A stretch of 6,594 nt of DNA from Acidobacteriota bacterium (GTDB taxonomy: Bacteria; Acidobacteriota; Terriglobia; Terriglobales; Acidobacteriaceae), in the NCBI GenBank assembly GCA_021811745.1, contig JAJZNH010001024.1:1-6594 (forward strand), given 5' to 3'. Numbering within the stretch: position 1 is the first letter of the stretch; every line of letters starts with the position of its first letter. This document shows, one piece after another, positions 1 through 3,878 of the stretch. The notes under the pieces were generated by a model. It saw only the letters and a program-made list of their open reading frames with translations. It had not been told where the DNA came from and ran no database searches. A program made the position numbers and the translations under genes.

Positions 1-99
1 GAAATCCTCCAGTTCATTAGGGGTGGGCGCGATGGGTTGGGCCGCCATGGCGGCACGGCTTCTTGGGTCTGCCGTGCCGCCAATGTGGGCGCTACTCAA
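1..99 (-). CDS. 5' part of an unidentified gene running off the left edge
   Basis: An open minus-strand frame continues out of the window. Two starts are possible. A TTG at 99 would overlap the stop of the preceding gene by four bases (TTGA), suggesting translational coupling, and gives a product beginning MSSAHIGGTADPRSR. An ATG at 48 gives MAAQPIAPTPNELEDF up to the edge. Neither has a good SD. The ATG also lies at the foot of a 12-bp-arm inverted repeat that could mask it. A GGAGG on the minus strand at about positions 6-10 raises a third possibility: the true start lies just outside the window and this stretch is leader. I do not recognise the product; the visible residues are Ala/Pro-rich and typical of a disordered N-terminus. 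It is co-oriented with the five genes to its right and would be the last visible member of that block. Confidence 0.35.
   Translation of the reverse strand, partial: MSSAHIGGTADPRSRAAMAAQPIAPTPNELEDF
48..82. repeat. 12-bp inverted repeat with 11-nt loop
   Basis: TGGCGGCACGGC at 48-59 is perfectly complementary to GCCGTGCCGCCA at 71-82, with an 11-nt loop between. On the minus strand the stem begins 14 nt after the stop of the AcrIIA9-like gene and ends on the ATG at 48. No T-run follows on either strand, so it is not a typical intrinsic terminator. It could hide the start of the next gene, stabilise an mRNA end, or bind a dimeric protein. The pairing is certain; the role is not. Confidence 0.6.
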
Positions 100-512
100 A
101 ACAGCGACATTTGCGCATACTGGCCGGCTTTTTCGGCCTTTTTCCCTTTGGTGGCAGTCGGTGTCGTTGTCGGCGCGACAGCGTTGCGAACTGGAGGCGT
201 ATAGGCCGGGCGCTCCGGTGCGGTTGGAATCTCGATGGGTTCTCCATCCCAGCACCCGAAGTACTGGAGTACAATGGTGTATCCAACTTCGTCCGGCACC
301 ACAGCGACACCTTGCACCTGCTTTTGCTGCGCATATCGACGCATGACATCGAGACTCTTGAGGATGGTCTTGTCTTCGGCCAGAATCGCCTCAGCGTGTT
401 CCGGCTTTTCTTCAAGGTGCTTCAGCAACATTTTCCCAATTGCCTGCACGTACGGATTGTCCGTCTTCTCGGTCATTTCTACCTGGATCTTCTCTATCGC
501 CTTGTCAAACAT
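96..512 (-). CDS. AcrIIA9 / PcfK-like family protein
   Basis: 138 residues. The N-terminal ~90 residues are a mostly helical, charged domain. They resemble, from memory, proteins annotated as Cas9 inhibitor AcrIIA9 family or PcfK-like: an opening MFDKAIEKI helix, a helix ending LLKHLEEKPEHAEAIL, then AEDKTILKSLDVMRRYA, and a two-strand end (VQGVAVV, YTIVLQYFG). PcfK-like proteins are common in plasmids and conjugative elements of Firmicutes and Bacteroidetes; one member inhibits Cas9, and most have no tested role. Residues ~95-130 are a Pro/Thr/Ala/Lys-rich linker. The protein ends exactly in QMSLF (134-138), matching the QL(S/D)LF motif used to bind the DNA polymerase sliding clamp. The ATG at 512 follows GGGGAG (522-527) with a 9-nt spacer. 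Composition is less GC-rich than the neighbours. Family assignment is moderately sure; anti-Cas9 activity cannot be inferred from membership alone. Confidence 0.75.
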   Translation of the reverse strand: MFDKAIEKIQVEMTEKTDNPYVQAIGKMLLKHLEEKPEHAEAILAEDKTILKSLDVMRRYAQQKQVQGVAVVPDEVGYTIVLQYFGCWDGEPIEIPTAPERPAYTPPVRNAVAPTTTPTATKGKKAEKAGQYAQMSLF

Positions 513-611
513 ATTGGGATTCTCCCCGTTTTGGATGGTTGTCCAGAGCCCGTGGATCTCCCACGATGGGCGCCCGTAGGCAGCGGACTTGGCGCCTTCA
601 CCGGCCCCTGC

Positions 612-1082
612 TCAGGCGGACCCGCGCATGTCAGGGCCATCGAAGAGCCCGAGGCTGATGGGTGCAGCCCGGGTGGCGCGTGGCCGGCGGTTGACGGGCT
701 TGACCGCCACATCATCGCGGGCCAGCATGTTGTCGCCGGCGTCGAACATGCGAATCGCGGCTCTGCCCACCTCGGGCTCGTGCAGTGGGAACTGCAGGCC
801 GGTCTTCGTCCGAAACGCCTTCAGGGGGACGTATGCCCGCCGAAGTTCCTCCGCGGTGGCATCGGCACGCGTCTCATCGAAGTGGTATCGGGCGGTGCCG
901 TCGCGCTCGATCATGGCCATCACATGGGCCGCGGCTCTTGAGGGGAGTCTCCAGTACGGCCAGCCATCGGAGTTGCGGTTGACCACCTCAACGAGGTCCA
1001 ACAGGGTCTTGGTCGCAGGCCCCAGGACAGGGTGATTGCGGTACCGGTCGGCGGCCTCCTCGATTTCCCATTCGTTCATCAA
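612..1082 (-). CDS. Conserved-looking hypothetical protein of mobile-element type
   Basis: 156 residues, not recognised as a named family. The frame has ordinary protein texture: an acidic N-terminus (NEWEIEEAADRY), a helix (KTLLDLVEVVNRNS), an aromatic stretch WPYWRLP (41-47), two helices up to about residue 88 (including AAAHVMAMIE and TAEELRRAYVPLK), and a short middle section. The C-terminal third (~127-140) is basic and probably disordered (KPVNRRPRATRAA), followed by ISLGLFDG (142-149). No signal peptide or membrane segment is visible. I chose TTG at 1082 because GAGGTGA (1092-1098) sits 9 nt before it; the in-frame ATG at 1079 would have a 12-nt spacer. It is followed after 99 bp by the AcrIIA9-like gene in the same direction. 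The SLGLF element is a weak match to a sliding-clamp motif (Gln replaced by Ser). Confidence 0.72.
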   Translation of the reverse strand: MMNEWEIEEAADRYRNHPVLGPATKTLLDLVEVVNRNSDGWPYWRLPSRAAAHVMAMIERDGTARYHFDETRADATAEELRRAYVPLKAFRTKTGLQFPLHEPEVGRAAIRMFDAGDNMLARDDVAVKPVNRRPRATRAAPISLGLFDGPDMRGSA

Positions 1083-1170
1083 GACCAGTCGTCACCTCGA
1101 TAGAGCGGGGAGGGCACCTTCCCCACGGTGTGGACCCGTTGTGCTGCGTAGAGCGGAAGGCCGGAGGTCT

Positions 1171-1356
1171 TCAGGCTCCGCTGATCTCAATAGGGGGCAG
1201 GAAGCGTTGGGCGGCTGCGCCCAGGCCCTCAGATATCTCCCTGGCGCTGTCGGCGGTGCAGATGGTCCTCTGAAACTCGCCGCCGTAGGGGATAGGAAGG
1301 CGATCCAGGCGCGCGACAGGCTCAATGGCGCGTGTCTGCGAATTCTGCCAGGCCAC
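1171..1356 (-). CDS. Small hypothetical protein, GTG start
   Basis: 61 residues, beginning (V)AWQNSQTRAIEPVARL and ending FLPPIEISGA. The case for a gene rests on initiation: the minus strand carries GGGAGGAGG ending 7 nt before the GTG at 1356. An ATG at 1377 is in frame, but it precedes that SD and has none of its own, so its extra seven residues would simply be a translated SD. The product has a PIPYGGEFQ turn (21-28) and a helical DSAREISEGLGAAAQRFL (36-53). The gene lies 64 nt beyond the hairpin that ends the upstream gene and 88 nt before the next start, filling what would otherwise be a gap. No family is recognised. It could be a small regulator or element-specific protein, but the sequence gives no direct evidence of function. 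Confidence 0.6.
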   Translation of the reverse strand: MAWQNSQTRAIEPVARLDRLPIPYGGEFQRTICTADSAREISEGLGAAAQRFLPPIEISGA

Positions 1357-1419
1357 CCAACAGCCTCCTCCCTGCATCAGTTTAGTCGAGCGACTGTCGA
1401 TTGGCGGGAAAGGCGACGA

Positions 1420-1453
1420 AGGCCGGCCCCACCCCGGAGAGTGGAGCCGGCCT
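1420..1453 (-). terminator. Strong hairpin terminator after the HTH/coiled-coil gene
   Basis: AGGCCGGCCCCAC (1420-1432) and GTGGAGCCGGCCT (1441-1453) form 13-bp arms around an 8-nt loop, six bases beyond the stop codon of the gene ending at 1460. The single non-Watson-Crick position is a G-U wobble in minus-strand RNA but a C-A clash in plus-strand RNA, so the fold favours leftward transcripts. The following tract is only modestly T-rich (TCGTCGCCTTTCC), so termination may be partial and let some transcription continue into the downstream genes. The stem is certain; its efficiency is inferred. Confidence 0.65.
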
Positions 1454-1459
1454 AACGGA

Positions 1460-2263
1460 TCAGCTGGCGATACTGAGGATGTTGCGCAGTTTGTCCTGCG
1501 CTATCTTTTGTGCGGAGACCGCGGTGTCGCGTTCCTTTTCGGCTGAGACGCGGGCGGCCTCGCTGGAAGCGAGCGTTTCTTGAAGCTGTAGGACAACGCC
1601 CTCCAGGCGCTGACGCTCATTGGAGCAGGCCGCGAGGGCTGAGGTCAGTTCAACGACCCTGGCCTGCAGGGCCTCCAAGAATTCGCTGTTTGGGCGCGGC
1701 GTCTTGAGGGCGCCCAGGGCACCCAGGACGGACGCATATGGCGTGCGATGTTGGGTCGCGATCTTCTGGAGCATGGAAGCCGTGATTGGCTGTTCTTTTT
1801 TGAGAAGGTCGAGCAAAGCCGCGCGAACCGCGGGTTGCACGGGAGCATACGCTTCGGCCTCCCTGGCAAGGCGCTTTGCTTCGGCAATCTTGCCGCGGAA
1901 CTCGGGGACCGTCATGCCGGAAGCCTGGCCAATCCAGTCTTGGGGGGCCTTCGTCTCGGCGGCGTGATAGAAGTGCGCGAACCGGAGACCGACCGGCCGC
2001 TTGGCCGGATCCGGGAAAGCCTCGAAGGTTCGCACGAGCTTTTTCACGCCAGAAGAGGACTCGCCGGTACCGGCGGCCACGGCGGCGTAGCTGAGGCCAA
2101 CTCCACGCACCATGAGGAATAGGGCGGTTGCGCGGCGCCACATAGCGTCGTCTGTGCGGGCGACGTTAGTCGCGTAGATCATGAAAAGCCGGTCAAGGGA
2201 TGAGCGGTTGATCGGTTCGGACATGCCAAGGAGCCGCATGGCTGCGGAGATAGTGCTGTCCAA
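1460..2263 (-). CDS. HTH-plus-coiled-coil DNA-binding protein, TTG start
   Basis: 267 residues from TTG at 2263, chosen because AGGAGG (2271-2276) lies exactly 7 nt upstream. The longer in-frame ATG at 2335 has no SD and would place this site inside the coding region. Residues ~1-52 are helical. Residues ~56-82 (GLSYAAVAAGTG, then VKKLVRTFEAF) read as a helix-turn-helix. Residues ~95-190 are further helices, including EFRGKIAEAKRLAREAEAY. Residues ~195-260 form a heptad-rich coiled coil (LEALQARVVELTSALAAC, then QRLEGVVLQLQETLA, then SAEKERDTAVSAQK). An N-terminal DNA-binding region with a C-terminal coiled coil resembles the architecture of KfrA-type plasmid regulators and some partition or nucleoid-associated proteins. 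I claim architectural similarity only. It follows the winged-HTH gene by ~100 bp and is closed by a strong hairpin. No membrane segment or signal peptide is visible. Confidence 0.8.
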   Translation of the reverse strand: MDSTISAAMRLLGMSEPINRSSLDRLFMIYATNVARTDDAMWRRATALFLMVRGVGLSYAAVAAGTGESSSGVKKLVRTFEAFPDPAKRPVGLRFAHFYHAAETKAPQDWIGQASGMTVPEFRGKIAEAKRLAREAEAYAPVQPAVRAALLDLLKKEQPITASMLQKIATQHRTPYASVLGALGALKTPRPNSEFLEALQARVVELTSALAACSNERQRLEGVVLQLQETLASSEAARVSAEKERDTAVSAQKIAQDKLRNILSIAS

Positions 2264-2366
2264 AAATGTTCCTCCTAGTTGAGCCGTGTTTGCGCCAGCC
2301 CGCGAGCGGATCGGCTGAGCATCGTTGGTGCGCATTCAGCACAGAGTACTGTACTTATAGAGTCTA
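2264..2366 (-). promoter_or_regulatory. Intergenic segment with palindrome and possible promoter
   Basis: This AT-richer gap separates two left-pointing genes. On the minus strand it contains TATAAG as a possible -10, directly followed by the perfect 5+1+5 palindrome AGTAC-A-GTACT (plus coordinates 2345-2355), and ends with the AGGAGG that selects the TTG start at 2263. I see no convincing -35. The palindrome could be an operator for one of the two neighbouring DNA-binding proteins, giving autoregulation. That role is inference. Confidence 0.35.
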
Positions 2367-2837
2367 CTAGTTCGTAGTGGTGGGCTGAACGTACGTCCTT
2401 GAGCGGAGAAATTCCGAAGATGCAATAAAACCATCCAGGGCTGAGCGGTGAATGAGCCACTGATTTTCACTTGTTGTTCTGGCATCGACTCCTTTCACGA
2501 ACTTCGGCGGGTAGTGTTTGCCATTAGCGTTGTATCCTTTGAGGCGCCTTCTTAGCACGTCCTTGTGGATCGTCCTCCCCACGCGTTCCTGGATGTGAAC
2601 GAGTGCTTGCGCGATTGTTAGCCACTCGTCTGATGCTCCGTCATTAGAGACAGCCACGGGCTGATCGGGGGAAGGCGCGATTTGCACGGGGGCGCTCATC
2701 GGATGCTCATCAATCAGCGTGGCTACGGTGCCGAACAGGTCAGAGAGGGTCCGCATCAGGTTGGCGCTATTGGATTCGGTTTGCCTGGACAGGGCGTCAA
2801 TGGCCAGAGACATCATCGCGGCACGGTCAAGAGCCAT
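2367..2837 (-). CDS. Winged-HTH-like (excisionase/MerR-like) DNA-binding protein
   Basis: 156 residues. The N-terminal ~45 residues are helical (MMSLAIDALSRQ, LMRTLSDLFGTVATLIDEH), followed by a Pro/Ala/Ser linker (~46-68). Residues ~70-138 look like a small winged-helix DNA-binding domain: EWLTIAQALVHIQERVG, the basic HKDVLRRRLKGY, a wing-like NGKHYPPKFVKGVDAR, then NQWLIHRSALDGFI. The pattern of an opening WLTIAQA helix and a closing W-x-I-H-R-S-A-L-D segment is typical of excisionase-like and phage regulatory proteins. ATG at 2837 has GGAGG (2844-2848) with a 6-nt spacer. It is the first gene of the left block, and a left-pointing intrinsic terminator sits 37 nt upstream in its leader, so expression probably needs read-through. 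It may bind the palindromes of the adjacent control region; this is inferred from position. Confidence 0.8.
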   Translation of the reverse strand: MALDRAAMMSLAIDALSRQTESNSANLMRTLSDLFGTVATLIDEHPMSAPVQIAPSPDQPVAVSNDGASDEWLTIAQALVHIQERVGRTIHKDVLRRRLKGYNANGKHYPPKFVKGVDARTTSENQWLIHRSALDGFIASSEFLRSRTYVQPTTTN

Positions 2838-2873
2838 ACTGTCCCTCCCGAAAGATCATCCGTTTTGGGCATG

Positions 2874-2898
2874 AAAAAAGCCCCGGGCATGCCGGAGC
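2874..2898 (-). terminator. Rho-independent terminator in the leader of the left block
   Basis: In minus-strand RNA, GCUCCGG pairs with CCGGGGC (seven pairs, one a G-U wobble) around the loop CAUGC and is followed directly by UUUUUU. This is a textbook intrinsic terminator. On the plus strand the same bases would give a C-A mismatch and an A-run on the wrong side. It lies 37 nt before the ATG at 2837, with no promoter evident between, so it resembles an attenuator or an antitermination target rather than the end of an upstream gene. Confidence 0.78.
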
Positions 2899-2921
2899 AG
2901 ATTTCCGTCGTTAGATGCTGA

Positions 2922-2962
2922 GGATCAGAAGATCCACCCGACCGCCTCTCTGGCCCGGTCGG
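2922..2962. repeat. Two adjacent hairpins upstream of the leader terminator
   Basis: GGATC-AGAA-GATCC (2922-2935) is a perfect 5-bp stem with a tetranucleotide loop. CCGACCG (2938-2944) and CGGTCGG (2956-2962) form a second perfect 7-bp stem with an 11-nt loop. Read leftwards they form two stems followed 23 nt later by the terminator hairpin, a possible structured leader. No competing pairing with the terminator stem was identified by eye. Confidence 0.5.
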
Positions 2963-3019
2963 AAGCCCGTTGCCGCACAAAGACGGCGAGCGCTCTATAA
3001 GCCTCGCGCTCGGCTTGTC

Positions 3020-3073
3020 CGCCGGAGTCGGGATCCGGGCGGAAATGATGGCGCCGGAGTCAGGATCCGGTCG
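3020..3073. repeat. Imperfect 22-bp direct repeat, 32-bp period
   Basis: The segments 3020-3041 and 3052-3073 agree at 20 of 22 positions; the core is CCGGAGTC(G/A)GGATCCGG. Each copy has inner symmetry (CCGGA ... TCCGG), so each could bind a dimer. The 32-bp spacing is close to three helical turns, placing both copies on the same DNA face. This suits paired operators or iteron-like sites; only two copies are present. Confidence 0.7.
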
Positions 3074-3081
3074 CCGTGGGT

Positions 3082-3106
3082 GTTGCGGAGGTCGGCATTC
3101 CGCAAC
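3082..3106. repeat. 8-bp inverted repeat with 9-nt spacer
   Basis: GTTGCGGA (3082-3089) is perfectly complementary to TCCGCAAC (3099-3106). No T-run follows on either strand, so it is more likely a protein-binding site or cruciform-forming site than a terminator. Confidence 0.55.
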
Positions 3107-3143
3107 GGCACACGAGTGGTGCTTGCACAAAGAGAAGATACTC

Positions 3144-3162
3144 CGTCAGATCTGACGCGTCA
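3144..3162. promoter_or_regulatory. Overlapping perfect palindromes, candidate operator
   Basis: CGTCAGATCTGACG (3144-3157) is a perfect 14-bp palindrome and overlaps TGACGCGTCA (3153-3162), a perfect 10-bp palindrome. The result is three TGACG half-sites in 19 bp (inverted, direct, inverted). Such stacked half-sites are typical of operators for dimeric HTH repressors that bind cooperatively. Candidates are the two DNA-binding proteins of the left block; no direct evidence links them. Confidence 0.5.
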
Positions 3163-3231
3163 ATCTCCCCAGGCGTGGCGGCGTGGCTTCGGACCGTTCC
3201 GGCCCTAATTTCCGAAACGTCTTGGCGGACT

Positions 3232-3266
3232 TTCTCTCCGGCGCCAGCGGTTCTCCGGAGAGAACC
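3232..3266. repeat. 10-bp inverted repeat with alternative inner hairpin
   Basis: TTCTCTCCGG (3232-3241) pairs perfectly with CCGGAGAGAA (3255-3264) across 13 nt. The right arm can instead fold with its own left flank: GGTTCTC (3249-3255) with GAGAACC (3260-3266) around CGGA. These two mutually exclusive stems resemble a structural switch, although no T-run is attached. Confidence 0.55.
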
Positions 3267-3315
3267 TTCCGCGCTCCCCGGCGGGCGATGACCACGGATG
3301 CGTTGTGACGACTCC

Positions 3316-3331
3316 GCCGCCTGAAGGCGGC
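3316..3331. repeat. 6-bp stem with TGAA loop
   Basis: GCCGCC (3316-3321) and GGCGGC (3326-3331) flank TGAA. It is a very stable short GC hairpin with no adjoining T-run, 122 nt before the start of the resolvase gene. It may be a simple structural element or chance in GC-rich DNA. Confidence 0.4.
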
Positions 3332-3419
3332 CGCCCTCTCGCACGTTTCATGTAGGCTTTCTTCTGGTTGCGGCTGCCGTTCCCGCGCCGGACCGCCTGC
3401 CATCGACATGAGCGGACGG

Positions 3420-3445
3420 TATAGTGCCTTCCTTGGACGGGGGGG
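3420..3445 (+). promoter_or_regulatory. Possible -10 element and G-rich ribosome site of the right block
   Basis: TATAGT at 3420-3425 matches the -10 consensus at five of six positions. TCGACA at 3403-3408 resembles a -35 but is only 11 nt away, which is too close for a normal promoter. Thirteen bases after the -10, a run of seven G (3439-3445) precedes TTG at 3453 by exactly 7 nt and serves as the SD. The SD is convincing; the promoter is tentative. Confidence 0.35.
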
Positions 3446-3452
3446 CTGATCC

Positions 3453-3878
3453 TTGAGCGTGATGATTGAGCCATCTCCGGACAGTTGGTCCTTCACGGTG
3501 CCTGGGAGGCCGGTGCCGTCCGCACGCATGACACAACGGAGCAAGTACAGGAGGGGGGGGAGGGAGGCACGACATCTGGCGCACATGGGGGTGATCGGAT
3601 GGTTGGCGCGAGCGGCCCGAGTGCCACTTATGGAGGGACCGGTGCGATTGACCTGCGAGTTCTACGTTTCCGGGAGAAGGCAGCCGGATCTGAAAAATCT
3701 AGTTGGTCTGGTTGAGGATGCGCTGACGGCGATCGTCTACGCCAACGACAAGCAGGTGACGGAGTACGGGCGCATGCGTAGGATTTCGTGTTCTCCGGGG
3801 GAGGAACGCACAGAGATCATGATTGAGCGGGTTGCTGAGCACCAGACGCACTGGGAAGGGGGGCACGGTGATGGATGA
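3453..3878 (+). CDS. rusA: RusA-family Holliday-junction resolvase
   Basis: 141 residues. RusA-family endonucleases resolve four-way DNA junctions and are common in phages and other mobile elements. Visible marks are the N-terminal strand FTVPGRPVPSAR (14-25), EGPVRLTCEFYV (61-72), and the signature QPDLKNLVGLVEDALTAIV (77-95) followed by NDKQV (98-102). By alignment to E. coli RusA from memory, D79 and D99 correspond to catalytic D70 and D91, but the middle acidic residue (D72, second D of DLD) is K81 here. Length is near that of the family. TTG at 3453 fits the G7 SD; the GTG and ATG at 3459 and 3462 are less well spaced. A run of eight G at 3553-3560 lies in the coding frame. The stop overlaps the next start by 8 nt (ATGGATGA), so the two are probably translationally coupled. 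The family call is firm; full activity is uncertain. Confidence 0.88.
   Translation: MSVMIEPSPDSWSFTVPGRPVPSARMTQRSKYRRGGREARHLAHMGVIGWLARAARVPLMEGPVRLTCEFYVSGRRQPDLKNLVGLVEDALTAIVYANDKQVTEYGRMRRISCSPGEERTEIMIERVAEHQTHWEGGHGDG
3553..3560 (+). repeat. G8 homopolymer inside the resolvase gene
   Basis: Eight consecutive G, within a longer purine stretch of about 3549-3566, encode the Arg-Gly-rich segment RRGGRE. Sequence on both sides matches RusA in the same frame, so the tract is currently in phase. Runs of this length are prone to replication or transcription slippage, and to sequencing error. Confidence 0.6.

Larger units (their letters stand above)
2838..3452. other. Gene-poor divergent control region
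   Basis: About 615 bp separate the first genes of the two divergent blocks. Frames here are Arg/Pro/Ser-rich, lack SD sites and match no family I know, so I call it non-coding. Instead it is dense in symmetry: a leftward terminator, two hairpins at 2922-2962, a direct repeat at 3020-3073, an inverted repeat at 3082-3106, overlapping palindromes at 3144-3162, a 10-bp-arm inverted repeat at 3232-3264 and a short stem at 3316-3331. Such density fits an operator/promoter region and possibly a replication origin or transfer origin. No AT-rich unwinding element, DnaA-box cluster or known nick site was recognised, so the origin idea is only a possibility. Confidence 0.6.

Noticed and set aside
63..941. 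Long plus-strand open frame of 292 codons
   Set aside because: It runs antisense to two minus-strand genes with good SD sites and protein-like composition, has no SD, and its product has no recognisable domain.
1510..2122. Plus-strand frames opposite the HTH/coiled-coil gene
   Set aside because: They are Arg/Pro/Ser-rich shadows of a GC-rich gene, without SD sites or recognisable domains.
2874..2962. Known riboswitch or T-box in the left-block leader
   Set aside because: The stems and terminator are real, but none of the conserved cores of riboswitch classes I know is visible, so only an unspecified attenuator is proposed.
3020..3073. CRISPR array
   Set aside because: Only two imperfect repeat copies with a 10-nt gap; no regular spacers and no cas genes.
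3146..3586. Minus-strand frame of 146 codons across the control region
   Set aside because: It overlaps the firmly assigned RusA start, is Arg-rich and lacks a recognised domain. The inverted repeats it covers are better explained as regulatory.
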